Positions 53,478-61,900 of a stretch of DNA of 64,000 bases are shown piece by piece. Under the pieces are notes generated by a model, which ran no database searches, was not told the DNA's origin, and saw only the letters and a program-made list of their open reading frames with translations. The DNA comes from UBA7957 sp965222695. Lineage in GTDB: Bacteria; Pseudomonadota; Gammaproteobacteria; Granulosicoccales; Granulosicoccaceae. Position 1 is the stretch's first letter. Every line of letters begins with the position of its first letter. The stretch spans positions 1,488,001 through 1,552,000 of the forward strand of contig OZ244967.1 in the NCBI GenBank assembly GCA_965222695.1, written 5' to 3'. The position numbers and the translations under genes are program-made.

Positions 53478-55169
53478 CTATCTGTCGTATCCGCTATTTT
53501 TCAAAAACATCGGTAGCAGTTGCCGGCGCTGCTCAGTGGTTTTCGCGTGCGGGTATCGCTCAAACAAGGTCTGTAGGTACGCCCTGGGCTCCAACCCATT
53601 GGCTTTGGCACTTTCCACCAGTGAGTATATAAACGCGCTGGCGTGCGCCCCTCGCGGGCTCGCTGAATACAACCAGTTGCGTCGACCCACAGTAAAGGGG
53701 CGTATAGCATTCTCTATGAGATTATTGTCCAGCGGGATGTCAGCATGATGCATAAAAGCGGTCAGACTCTGCCAGTTGTTCTGGGTATAGAACAGGGCTG
53801 TTCGCAGCAGACCTTTTGTCATGTAACGCGGCAACAGCTCGTCCACTTGGGCTTTAAAGCCATCAAGCCAAGGCTGGATCAACACCTGGCGCCGCTCAAG
53901 CTTCTCACTACCCGTCAGATGAGCCGTTTTCTGTTCCAGGCGGTAGAGTTTGCTGATCTGTTTGAGCAGCTGATGCGCCTCAGAATCATGCCGTCGGCCT
54001 TTGACCGCATCAGCGTACTTTCTCCTGGCGTGCGCCCAGCAGCCTCCACGGGCTTTTATCCCGGGCGTATTGTCAGTGAGTTGCTGATAGGGTTTGTGCT
54101 CATCAGTGACGATGACACCATTGAAGGTCGCCAAGGGTTCACTGAGCCAGTTTGATAAGGCCTCGTAATTGCGCCGTTCAGCGTAGTGGAACATCACTAT
54201 CGGTGCGTGTGGCGGTCCCGTACGCAAGGCCCATAGATAGCTTTTGCTGCGCGCTTGACGTCCCGGTTCCTGTAGCACTTGCAAGGTGGTTTCATCCAAA
54301 TGCCACAGCGTTTGGGCCGCCGCGTAGTCATAGAACAACGCTTTTAACGGCGCCAGTCGTTCATTGAGCTGAATCGGATAACTGCACACCGTGCTGTAGC
54401 TGAGCTCAACCCCTTCACGTTGCAGTACCTTACATTCACGGTTGAAGGAGAGTGCATCGACAAATTTTCCGGTCAGGATTTTCGCCAACACGCTGGCATC
54501 GCACAGCGCCCGCGGTAAGATCACCGGATACACCGGCGCCACTTTGATACCCTGGCCTTTATCGTCCGGATCCTGCGGTTTGCGCACATACTTGGCACGG
54601 CGGATCTGCTTGACGTAATACGCGCGCTCCTGGCACGCCAGTTGTTCGCTGCAATCCCAGCCAATCTGTACCCAGTCATCCCCCATGGCCTGCTTGTCTT
54701 CGGCGCTGACGTCTATATCCACCTGTACACGACGCAAGTGATCGGGCAGAGGTTTGCGGATTGGGCGGTTTTTGGGGGCTTCGGCGTGTTTGGAAGCTGA
54801 AACGGTCGTTGAGCCATTGCTCGCTTCTCGCTCAGCACGCTCCTGAGCGATTTTGGCCTGCGTTTCTTTGATTTGGGCGTCCACTTCCGCTTCATCAAAA
54901 AGCTGGCCCTGCAGGGCATTGAGTTTCTCGCTGCTGTGGCGGTATTTTTTCGATTGCAGCAGTTTGAGGAATTCTTCCAGCCAAGCGATGTGTTCGTCAC
55001 GCTCAGCCAGTGTCTGTAGCTGGCGTTCAAGCTCGTCCTGTTGTTCTTGCAGCGTGCGTTGTTTGAGTTCGATGAGCCGGTCTTTCTCCATCAGCATTTG
55101 CTGCTGAGCATCCAGTTTCCCCTGCAGGGCAGCCAGTGTTTCAGCATTGATGGTGACGACCTCATTCAT
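53478..55169 (-). CDS. tnpC: IS66 transposase TnpC
   Basis: 563 residues: N-terminal coiled coil and leucine-rich part (QQQDELERQLQTLAERDEHIAWLEEFLKLLQSKKYRHSSEKL), an IS66 zinc-finger-like segment and the DDE domain (HLDETTLQVL, VIVTDEHKPYQQL, IPLDNNLIENAIRPFTVGRRNWLYSASPRGAHASAFIYSLVESAKANGLEP). Full length; transposition catalyst. Confidence 0.95.
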   Translation of the reverse strand: MNEVVTINAETLAALQGKLDAQQQMLMEKDRLIELKQRTLQEQQDELERQLQTLAERDEHIAWLEEFLKLLQSKKYRHSSEKLNALQGQLFDEAEVDAQIKETQAKIAQERAEREASNGSTTVSASKHAEAPKNRPIRKPLPDHLRRVQVDIDVSAEDKQAMGDDWVQIGWDCSEQLACQERAYYVKQIRRAKYVRKPQDPDDKGQGIKVAPVYPVILPRALCDASVLAKILTGKFVDALSFNRECKVLQREGVELSYSTVCSYPIQLNERLAPLKALFYDYAAAQTLWHLDETTLQVLQEPGRQARSKSYLWALRTGPPHAPIVMFHYAERRNYEALSNWLSEPLATFNGVIVTDEHKPYQQLTDNTPGIKARGGCWAHARRKYADAVKGRRHDSEAHQLLKQISKLYRLEQKTAHLTGSEKLERRQVLIQPWLDGFKAQVDELLPRYMTKGLLRTALFYTQNNWQSLTAFMHHADIPLDNNLIENAIRPFTVGRRNWLYSASPRGAHASAFIYSLVESAKANGLEPRAYLQTLFERYPHAKTTEQRRQLLPMFLKNSGYDR

Positions 55170-55232
55170 GGCTCACAATTATACGCTTGATAATAAGGGC
55201 GGTCCACGGAGAATCCGCCCCAGAACAAGCGC

Positions 55233-55589
55233 TTACAAGCGCTGAAAAGGGTACGACGGTCGTGGTGGTAGTCTTGATAAATCGCCGCCATCGAGCAGTG
55301 CCTGCAGCTCGCGAAGCTGTAGACACAATGAACCACCACTCTCGTTGGTTGACGGCCAGATAAAACGACCTTTCTCAAGACGCTTGTAAAGCAACACAAA
55401 GCCGTTATGATGCCAGTACAGCAGTTTTAATTTATCGCATTGGCGGTTACGAAACACGAACAGGTGCGCACGAAAGGGATCGAGTTGCAGTGTTTCCTGT
55501 ACGGCCAGTGCCAGGCCGTCGATTTGTTTTCTGAAATCCACAGGCTCCAGAGCCACATAAACCCGGGTATGGGCATCGAGGTTAAACAT
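55233..55589 (-). CDS. tnpB: IS66 accessory protein TnpB
   Basis: 118 residues with the conserved TnpB core: VYVALEPVDFRKQIDGLALAVQETLQLDPFRAHLFVFRNRQCDKLKLLYWHHNGFVLLYKRLEKGRF. Needed for IS66 transposition. Overlaps tnpA by 8 bp. Confidence 0.95.
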   Translation of the reverse strand: MFNLDAHTRVYVALEPVDFRKQIDGLALAVQETLQLDPFRAHLFVFRNRQCDKLKLLYWHHNGFVLLYKRLEKGRFIWPSTNESGGSLCLQLRELQALLDGGDLSRLPPRPSYPFQRL

Positions 55590-55941
55590 GTAACGGGTGA
55601 ATCGCGTTCAGCCACCGCGCGATGATTGCCGGATCCAGATCGGTCGGTAACAAAATCACGGTATGACCCCGTTTGACTTCAACAGTGGCTGTCGAATGCA
55701 ACGATGGATCAACTGAGACAGGTAATAAAGTCAGTGGTTTTAGTGTTGATTCGGCTTGAACCCTGGGAGTAGTCGTCGAGTCTTTGGCCAGCTTACTACA
55801 CCAATTGTAGAAATTGCCGGAATTGAGTGAATGGGTTTTACAGTACGCCGCTTTACTCAGGCCGCTGTCGCGCCAGCATTGAATATGTTCAGCCCAGAAC
55901 TGTTTTGGGTGTGGCGGTCGACGTGATACGGTATTGGACAT
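55582..55941 (-). CDS. tnpA: IS66 accessory protein TnpA
   Basis: 119 residues: an N-terminal HTH (FWAEHIQCWRDSGLSKAAYCKTHSLNSGNFYNWCSKL) and a C-terminal extension (GHTVILLPTDLDPAIIARWLNAIH). First gene of the IS66 operon; probable DNA-binding accessory factor. Confidence 0.92.
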   Translation of the reverse strand: MSNTVSRRPPHPKQFWAEHIQCWRDSGLSKAAYCKTHSLNSGNFYNWCSKLAKDSTTTPRVQAESTLKPLTLLPVSVDPSLHSTATVEVKRGHTVILLPTDLDPAIIARWLNAIHPLHV

Positions 55942-56071
55942 CGTGATGCTCTCTGCTATGAACGTGCAGCCAATTTGGCAGAGAGATCAAATGGGGTAAA
56001 TCCTGTCTTTGGCTGCAGGCTTACGTTCAAGTGAAACCAGAATGGATGTTCAAGGTTGGCCGGAATATGCA

Positions 56072-56230
56072 GTAACTCCGCGACGAAGCGATGAACTGTC
56101 GGTAACCAACCCACGAATATGAGAATGTTCAACAGTCGAAAGAGTTATTCCAGTGCTACTTAGAGAGCTTGATAAACAAATTATGGATATTAAATATAAT
56201 CAATCATTTGACAGGTCACAAACATTTGAG
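56072..56230 (+). mobile_element. Solo right-end remnant of an IS110-type relative
   Basis: GTAACTCCGCGACGAAGCGATGAACTG... down to TTGACAGGTCACAAACATTTGAG aligns with the last part of the 413-bp unit (from about 40480 onward) with scattered differences and a shorter spacer. It has the GACAGGTC subterminal repeat and an AG-ending terminus but no transposase. An older, diverged copy of the same IS family. The next MITE begins at its terminal AG. Confidence 0.75.
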
Positions 56231-56373
56231 TGTACTGTAACACCCAAAAAGCGCCTATAGAAAGTCAGTAAAACCGCGAGTGCAAGGCGCAGTCCGCAGG
56301 TAAGGGGCAAGGGTTTATTTCTATGGCCCTTGCCAAGGGCTGCAACACCGCAATCGTGGTGTTACAGTACACT
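56229..56373. repeat. 145-bp MITE-like element with 16-bp perfect inverted ends
   Basis: AGTGTACTGTAACACC (56229-56244) and GGTGTTACAGTACACT (56358-56373) are perfect inverted repeats around a non-coding centre (GCAGTCCGCAGGTAAGGGGC...). Located downstream of the lasso precursor gene, it could also fold as a strong hairpin at the end of that transcript. Confidence 0.75.
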
Positions 56374-56496
56374 AGCCACGCTATAAGATTTAGAAGGCGG
56401 TGCCATGTATATTGCTGGCATCATAAAACTGTCCAGTATTATGCGTCTGGATAGATCAACAAAAATCTAATAACAAAACACACCAACGCTAAAATT

Positions 56497-56643
56497 TTAG
56501 CTCATGCATGTATGATCTCCATCCGTTCCCACAGACTTGCACATTCCGTCATCATCCGTGCCACCGGCGGGACCCTGTGTAATAGCAGCTATGTTCCCGA
56601 AATCGGTTAGCACAGGTGCTTCATAAATTTTCTTTTCACTCAT
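56497..56643 (-). CDS. Lasso-peptide precursor (A gene)
   Basis: 48 residues from ATG 56643. The leader matches the lasso pattern YxxPxLxxxGxxxxxTx: Tyr7, Pro10, Leu12, Gly16, Thr22, with cleavage predicted after Gln23. The 25-residue core starts GPAGGTDDDG and ends DHTCMS. Gly1 would form the isopeptide with Asp7, Asp8 or Asp9; Cys12 and Cys23 lie in loop and tail and could pair; Ser25 is the C-terminus. The frame could extend to 56685, but the ATG at 56643 gives the canonical leader. It is placed after the cyclase gene, 128 bp downstream of its stop, and may have its own promoter. Confidence 0.85.
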   Translation of the reverse strand: MSEKKIYEAPVLTDFGNIAAITQGPAGGTDDDGMCKSVGTDGDHTCMS

Positions 56644-56665
56644 ATCTAATTCTTCACTAGTTATT

Positions 56666-56782
56666 CTAAATGTGCAATAAACCAACTACCCAACTTGCTA
56701 GGTAAGCTAACAAGCCGACCCCGAAAAGTACTGAGAACCTAAGTATTCGTAAATTAACAATTTTCTTATCCCTAATGGCCAA
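56666..56782 (-). CDS. Possible 38-aa single-span membrane peptide
   Basis: A TTG at 56782, overlapping the cyclase stop in another frame, opens 38 codons with a basic N-terminus and one hydrophobic span (FSVLFGVGLLAYLASWVVGLLHI). It fills most of the gap between cyclase and precursor. The weak start and lack of a known homologue make this tentative; chance is possible. Confidence 0.25.
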   Translation of the reverse strand: MAIRDKKIVNLRILRFSVLFGVGLLAYLASWVVGLLHI

Positions 56783-58688
56783 ATTGTTTAATATAAGCTG
56801 ACAAATACACACCAAAAGGAACTGTAAACATCGCCTCCCGATACGCATTTCTTGGCGTGCGACTTGGTCCAACAGCATTGCGGTCGATTATACGCATAAG
56901 TAAATTAATGTCAATTAATTTACGCCCAAAATCGGTGGTGCTTCCCACAAGATAACTTGAAGCTTTCTCTTTGTCCCGCTGGAAACGTAGTGGGTAGTCT
57001 GGGGAGAAAGGTTCCTTTGATGTTCGCGTTAGGATCCTGGGTGGTAAATCGTTCGCCATACCAATCCTGAATAAGCGTCTATATTCACCATTTTTATACT
57101 TGAATTGAGGAGCTACTGCCAATCCGAATTCCAGCATTCTTTTATCAAGGTATGGGTATGAGAACTCGGCTTTCTCAAATAATAGATACCCTGCGTGCAT
57201 ATTTTGTTGTGATTCACTGCGACCGGACATAATACTATTAAAAATATTTTTTCTGTGATTAGGGTATATCCTTGTCAGTTTTACAAGTCGATCCTTGATA
57301 CAACTGATTTGATTACCCAATATATCATTAACAAACTCCGCGTGAAGTGGGTATGGGGTTAATTCGATCATATTCAGTCTATTAATTCTCTTCACTATTG
57401 TCGATGGAATCAATGGTCGAAGCACATTGTGTTTGATTACCCTCCATGGTATATTTTGACTTGAATCCAAAAGTTTTAATTCCCTGCTTAAGGTTTTCCA
57501 TTTCAATTTTATCAATAATTCACTTAGATACCCTTCCATGTATCCTGTTACCGAAGTTTCACCCCAACAGCCATCAAGAATAATGCGTGTGTTAAGGTTG
57601 ACAGCAGTTTTTATGTATTCAGTGTACAAGAAGTGTTGGAAATTGTAGGACCCTAAAGATGCGGATTTTACCAGGTCATCTACATTATCGAAGGGTCCAC
57701 GGCCGGGTGCAGAGATGTAGTGCATATCCAGGTTTTCAACGTTCTTGATTAGTTCTATAAATTCTCGTTCGTGAGTTACTAGGTGCTGGAACCCGTCTTC
57801 AGGCATATTGGATAGTGTGATAAGGCGCTTGTTTTCTTTTTTCAGGAGCTTACTTGCAATCGCAACGATCCCCGATGAATCGAGTCCGCCGCTTAACATC
57901 GAAGCTACCGGGAATGCACTTCGAAGTCGACTTTTCACAGCTTTGCAAAATGTTTCCTGATAGGCCTCTCGGCATTCGTCATCTGAACGGAAATCTAATC
58001 GTTGTTTAACGTCTGGTATCCAATATTCTCGTATTGACATCTTGCTTGAGTCAATAGTTAAAACAGATGCCGCTGGAATCCAGAAAAGGTTTTTAAAAAA
58101 AGTTGTGCCTACATCGAGATTTAGAGTATTGGTGCACACTCCCAGCATTGCTAATTTTCTTTCATTCATTGATGGGATTGAGTCTAATGCAGCTAAAAGC
58201 GCTTTTATTTCTGAAGCAACAATGAAATATCTATTATCGACTTTAGAATAAAAGAGAGGCTTCACGCCCGTAGTGTCAGTGATACATAACAACTGCTGTT
58301 GTTTGGCATTCCAGAGTAAAATGGCAAACTCACCGATCAAGTGATCTAAGCATTTAACTCCCCACTTCAGGTATGCGTTTAGTACGATAAGACTATCGGG
58401 CACTGAACTATGCTGTGGCATATCTAACGCAGAAAAAAGATCTTCTCTATTGTCAATACGCCCGTTCATTGTGATTGCTATCTGACTTTCAGAATCCTGA
58501 AAAGGTAGCTCTTCCTGGAGAGACTCTGGCGTGATATGCATCATTTGATGACCTAAAGCAATCGTGTTACTCCGCCATATTTTGTTACCATCGGGCCCGT
58601 GCTTATGCAGAGAGTGCATCATCTTCTCCAACCGGCGAACTTGTAAATCTTCCTGTGTTAGCATCAATATCCCGCATATCGCGCTCAT
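56772..58688 (-). CDS. Asparagine-synthase-like lasso cyclase (C protein)
   Basis: 638 residues: an N-terminal glutaminase-like domain (MSAICGILML..., MNGRIDNREDLF) and an ATP-pyrophosphatase domain with SMLSGGLDSSGIVAIA (266-277). Lasso cyclases adenylate the ring Asp/Glu side chain and close the macrolactam onto residue 1. The glutaminase half lacks a Cys directly after Met1 (the nearest Cys is residue 5), as expected for enzymes not using glutamine. Overlaps the kinase stop by 4 bp. Context with B1, B2, kinase and precursor argues against primary asparagine synthesis. Confidence 0.88.
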   Translation of the reverse strand: MSAICGILMLTQEDLQVRRLEKMMHSLHKHGPDGNKIWRSNTIALGHQMMHITPESLQEELPFQDSESQIAITMNGRIDNREDLFSALDMPQHSSVPDSLIVLNAYLKWGVKCLDHLIGEFAILLWNAKQQQLLCITDTTGVKPLFYSKVDNRYFIVASEIKALLAALDSIPSMNERKLAMLGVCTNTLNLDVGTTFFKNLFWIPAASVLTIDSSKMSIREYWIPDVKQRLDFRSDDECREAYQETFCKAVKSRLRSAFPVASMLSGGLDSSGIVAIASKLLKKENKRLITLSNMPEDGFQHLVTHEREFIELIKNVENLDMHYISAPGRGPFDNVDDLVKSASLGSYNFQHFLYTEYIKTAVNLNTRIILDGCWGETSVTGYMEGYLSELLIKLKWKTLSRELKLLDSSQNIPWRVIKHNVLRPLIPSTIVKRINRLNMIELTPYPLHAEFVNDILGNQISCIKDRLVKLTRIYPNHRKNIFNSIMSGRSESQQNMHAGYLLFEKAEFSYPYLDKRMLEFGLAVAPQFKYKNGEYRRLFRIGMANDLPPRILTRTSKEPFSPDYPLRFQRDKEKASSYLVGSTTDFGRKLIDINLLMRIIDRNAVGPSRTPRNAYREAMFTVPFGVYLSAYIKQFGH

Positions 58689-59605
58689 AGGAAAGAGCCT
58701 TCAATAAGTTCTAAATGTTTCTCCATTTCTTCATGGTTTCTGTTCCGTGTAATATAGTAAATGTTTGTAGTTTGTGCCAATCGGGTACAGAATTTATAGT
58801 GCTCTTGAGTCAAATGCATTGCACTTACAAACTCGCAGCGATATGTATTGTTACGTAATAAATGCACAGCATGTACAGGTTTTATGCGCTCAATACTGGG
58901 CAATTGTTGTTTCTTGGAAAATTGCAGTATGTTTATATTCTTTAACGGCATAGGCGAAGTAGTAAAACCTTCATCTATCGGTAGGTGAAATTTATTCGTT
59001 CGTGAATAATCCTGTTGCAAATTGTGATCATCTATTTTTAAGGCTTTGAGCGTGTCATCCCACAACTTCAATCTGGGAAATGTAGGATAAGCCATGGGGT
59101 TGCCTTGAGGGTCGAATTTTATTACGCAAACATCATCACATAACAACGGGTATCCTCGTGTGTGAAGCCATGCTGCTATAGTTGATTTACCTGCGCCAGA
59201 GTCGCCGGTAAAAGCTACCGCTTGACCATCTATAACTGCGACACTGGCATGAAGCGGGAAATAGCTTCGTTGGAAAAAAAGTACGCCCAATGTTGATCCT
59301 AGTAAATATAATCTGAAATTTTTCTCTGCTACTTCAGAATTTTTTTGATAGAGTATTTCGCTACCATTACGTATTAGGCACTTCCCCACATCATGAATCT
59401 TGAGTAGAAATTCTTTCCCGGCAACCTCATACCAGCCACTATTGAACCAGGCTGCTGAATAATTGGTGTCTTTCAGTGTATCTGGTACTTCTGCCTCAAA
59501 TATTTTTACACCTGAATGGCTATCGAATTTCTCGATTTCAATCAATTCCGGCAAGGCAGTGTCTGATAAAACCTTCAAACCAGCCACCGTATACAATCGA
59601 TCCAT
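58685..59605 (-). CDS. HPr-kinase-like lasso-peptide kinase
   Basis: 306 residues. The C-terminal half has HprK features: LHASVAVIDGQAVAFTGDSGAGKSTIAAWL (P-loop 134-142) and LLCDDVCVIKFD (Asp157-158). The N-terminal half is unlike HPr kinase. In paeninodin-type clusters such kinases phosphorylate the C-terminal Ser of the precursor, and the precursor here ends in Ser. 3 bp from B2 and overlapping the cyclase, so co-transcribed. Confidence 0.8.
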   Translation of the reverse strand: MDRLYTVAGLKVLSDTALPELIEIEKFDSHSGVKIFEAEVPDTLKDTNYSAAWFNSGWYEVAGKEFLLKIHDVGKCLIRNGSEILYQKNSEVAEKNFRLYLLGSTLGVLFFQRSYFPLHASVAVIDGQAVAFTGDSGAGKSTIAAWLHTRGYPLLCDDVCVIKFDPQGNPMAYPTFPRLKLWDDTLKALKIDDHNLQQDYSRTNKFHLPIDEGFTTSPMPLKNINILQFSKKQQLPSIERIKPVHAVHLLRNNTYRCEFVSAMHLTQEHYKFCTRLAQTTNIYYITRNRNHEEMEKHLELIEGSFL

Positions 59606-59608
59606 ATA

Positions 59609-60082
59609 CTATTGTTCACTCTTTATTTGTGGTTCGAATGATTCATCGAAAGATTGAAAACTGCCGTTCAATGCAACGCTGTCGCTAACAGGAATACCAT
59701 CATATTCAATCCATGCGTGAGCTGCGAATTTACCTTGCTCTTTTCGAGTGCCGATCCGTAGATCGGCGGTGATGCCAATACGTTGGAGTTGGCACCATAA
59801 AGCAAGTGATTGTGACAGACAGTTGCCCTTATAAGGGGCATTGCGCAGTGCAATTCTAAATGCTCTTTGGATACTGGTGAAGAGAGTTTTTTCTAAATTC
59901 GCCGAACACGAAGATGTTAACTTATTATTGTAGGCCCAGCGCTTAAGCCGATTCTGTGTTTTCTTGAAACCAGAAATCCGCAACCAAATCGCAATCATTG
60001 GGATGGCGTATGTGAAGAAAAAAACGCTACTGCGCTCTTGATGTTCGAGATTAAGGAACGTGCGGATCTTACGCAGAATCAC
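59609..60082 (-). CDS. Lasso leader peptidase (B2 protein)
   Basis: 157 residues of the transglutaminase-like B2 family: GNCLSQSLALWCQLQRIGITADLRIGTRKEQGKFAAHAWIEYDGIPVSD, giving a probable Cys88-His122-Asp134 triad. It removes the leader after Gln23 of the precursor. The N-terminal 60 residues are helical. It lies 24 bp after B1. Confidence 0.88.
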   Translation of the reverse strand: MILRKIRTFLNLEHQERSSVFFFTYAIPMIAIWLRISGFKKTQNRLKRWAYNNKLTSSCSANLEKTLFTSIQRAFRIALRNAPYKGNCLSQSLALWCQLQRIGITADLRIGTRKEQGKFAAHAWIEYDGIPVSDSVALNGSFQSFDESFEPQIKSEQ

Positions 60083-60106
60083 TTATCTTCGAAGCCTTCT
60101 ATAGCA

Positions 60107-60424
60107 TTAATCGCAACTAGCATTTACTAGACCTTTTTCAATAAGATCTATTAGCAGTGCACGAATGTTGTTATGCACCGTTGCCTCATCAACGTCGTAT
60201 TCTGCTAATATCGCTTCGACTATGTCGCTAAGGTTGTCGTACTGTTCGAGCAGATCCCAAAACCGGGCGCCTACTTCGTTGAGCCCATAATAGTGCTCAT
60301 CATCAAGGTTTAGAAGAACCGCTTCATCACCAAGCTTTTGTAGTAATACATTTCCTGATGCTGTAATCCTAGTGTTTGAAAATTCGGTTTCACAAAGTTT
60401 TTCTGTACACATTCCTTTACTCAC
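60107..60424 (-). CDS. PqqD-like leader-binding protein (B1, RRE)
   Basis: 105 residues with the PqqD-type winged fold: VLLQKLGDEAVLLNLDDEHYYGLNEVGARFWDLLEQYDNLSDIVEAILAEYDVDEATVHNNIRALLIDLIEKGLV. B1 proteins bind the YxxP leader motif and present the precursor to B2. First intact gene of the maturation operon; its original upstream region has been replaced by IS debris (60.5-61.8 kb). Confidence 0.85.
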   Translation of the reverse strand: MSKGMCTEKLCETEFSNTRITASGNVLLQKLGDEAVLLNLDDEHYYGLNEVGARFWDLLEQYDNLSDIVEAILAEYDVDEATVHNNIRALLIDLIEKGLVNASCD

Positions 60425-60540
60425 TCTCCCATTCTGTCTTTAGTCAATACTACCATAGATAGTAAATTTATTGTTGATTTGCCTGTTCGACGAATATCCA
60501 TTGAATCGCCCCGGGAAAATCGGAGACTGTTTTGTGTGAG

Positions 60541-60918
60541 TCATGCTGCTTTGCATGACGCTTCCAGTTGCTGATAATACATCAGCTCGTACTCGGCCGG
60601 GGGAATGTTCCCGATCGGCTCCAGTATTCTGCGATTGTTAAACCAGTCGACCCATTCAAGGGTGGCGTATTCAACTTCGTCGATACTCTTCCAAGGTCCG
60701 CGCTTTCGAATGACCTCGGTTTTGTATAACCCATTGATCGTTTCTGCCGGTGCATTGTCGTAGGAATCGCCAACACTGCCGACGGAAGATTCGATGCCGG
60801 CCTCAGCCAGACGCTCGGTATAGTGAATCGACAGATACTGGCTGCCGCGGTCGCTGTGATGAATCAGCTCGCTGGTCGTTGATCGCGTGTCACTGACCGC
60901 CTTATTGGAGCCACCCAT
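60541..60918 (-). pseudogene. IS3-family transposase, C-terminal fragment
   Basis: About 125 residues of an IS3 OrfB DDE domain: IHHSDRGSQYLSIHYTERLAEAGIESSVGSVGDSYDNAPAETINGLYKTEVI... with NNRRILEPIGNIPPAEYE. The N-terminal half is missing and no OrfA is present. Confidence 0.85.
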
Positions 60919-60992
60919 GATCGCCCTAATGGAGCCACTTGGATAGGTGGTTTTAGCCCTTCAAACGGGGTACATTAACGCTATTTTGGTCC

Positions 60993-61256
60993 TTATTTCA
61001 AGCTGTTTTTTTGACCCTTGGAATCAGCTCGTGGTGTGCGATAACTTTTCCCATCGAGCACGAGTCGATACGCACCGTGGCACAGCCTGTCCAATGTCGA
61101 TGCACCGAGCAATTTGTTCGGGAAAGCCTCTCCCCATTCACCGAAATCGAGATTGCTGGTGATGATGGTGGCAGAGCGTTCATAGCGTTCGGCGATCAGA
61201 TCATGAAAATCTTCGTCCTGTCCCGATTTAAGGGGTTTGAGGCCAAAATCGTCGAT
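60993..61256 (-). pseudogene. IstB-like (IS21) ATPase, C-terminal fragment, leftward
   Basis: From IDDFGLKPLKSGQDEDFHDLIAERY through ATIITSNLDFGEWGEAFPNKLLGASTLDRL to SKGQKNSLK and TAA at 60993. This is the C-terminal half of IstB; everything before Walker B is absent. It is joined head to head with a second IstB fragment at 61277. Confidence 0.75.
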
Positions 61257-61286
61257 TTATGTTAAGCGCAACATAAATCGACGATT
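61247..61286. repeat. 17-bp perfect palindromic junction between two IstB fragments
   Basis: AATCGTCGATTTATGTT (61247-61263) and AACATAAATCGACGATT (61270-61286) flank AAGCGC. The arms encode the conserved Ile-Asp-Asp of IstB on each strand, so two IS21 fragments have fused in inverted orientation at the same motif. Confidence 0.85.
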
Positions 61287-61534
61287 GGGGGCTGGATAAA
61301 CTCACCTTGATGCAACGTAATGATCTGTTGCAAATCATGGAAGATCGCCACGGCTTGCATTGCACACTGATCACCAGCCAACTGCCCATTGAACAGTGGC
61401 ATAAAAGCATCGGCGATCCGACTTTGGCCGATGCCATTTTAGACCGGCTGATACACAACAGCCATAAACTTAATCTCAAAGGCGAATCGATGCGTAAGAT
61501 CATGAACCAAACAGCACAATCTGATCACCAATAA
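61277..61534 (+). pseudogene. IstB-like (IS21) ATPase, C-terminal fragment, rightward
   Basis: IDDWGLDKLTLMQRNDLLQIMEDRHGLHCTLITSQLPIEQWHKSIGDPTLADAILDRLIHNSHKLNLKGESMRK ends at TAA 61534. It differs clearly in sequence from the leftward fragment, so it comes from a different IS21-type element. Confidence 0.75.
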
Positions 61535-61610
61535 TGATAAGATCGGTACTTAGGCGTTAGACGGATTGAGTGATCGAATAAAACCGGAATCGGTGATCGG
61601 GTTTGGCGGA

Positions 61611-61734
61611 ATACGCAGCCATTTGGCCAACGCATCTGCTGAAGCGCTTCAAGGCATTGCTGTTCGGTGCCATACTGGGCATAAAATTCTGACTCACTGA
61701 GTCCTTTTTGAAACTGAATTTTATTGCGAGCCAT
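61611..61734 (-). pseudogene. IS1595-family transposase, N-terminal fragment
   Basis: MARNKIQFQKGLSESEFYAQYGTEQQCLEALQQMRWPNGCV is the IS1595 N-terminus just before its zinc-ribbon; homology stops there. The upstream AT-rich leader (61735-61814) with TATGCGTAATCAGGAAAA is the IS end also seen at 44.6 kb. Confidence 0.75.
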
Positions 61735-61900
61735 TTTATTAACCTCTAATTCATTGAATGTAAAGGTATATTATACCGAAGCTTTAAGCTGATTTATATG
61801 CGTAATCAGGAAAAAATATCGAGTAAACCTGAGCGAAGATGAACGAATAGTAGCCCGGATACTAAACCATATCCAGATGTTGCTCCTTGCGGATGAAGCC

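Larger units (their letters stand above)
53448..56024 (-). mobile_element. Complete IS66-family insertion sequence
   Basis: 2577 bp with 26-bp terminal inverted repeats: GTAAGCCTACAGCCAAAGAC... at 53448 and its complement ending at 56024, one mismatch. It carries tnpA, tnpB and tnpC in the standard order on the minus strand. The 8-bp target duplication expected for IS66 is not seen (TCTGCGAC left, GTTCAAGT right), suggesting rearrangement after insertion. Confidence 0.92.

Noticed and set aside
53448..56024. 8-bp target duplication of IS66
   Set aside because: The flanks TCTGCGAC and GTTCAAGT do not match.
56772..58688. Primary-metabolism asparagine synthetase
   Set aside because: Met1 is not followed by the catalytic Cys, and the gene lies in an operon with B1, B2, kinase and a lasso precursor.
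58685..59605. True HPr kinase/phosphorylase of the PTS
   Set aside because: There is no PTS gene nearby, the N-terminal half is unlike HprK, and the cluster context is lasso biosynthesis.
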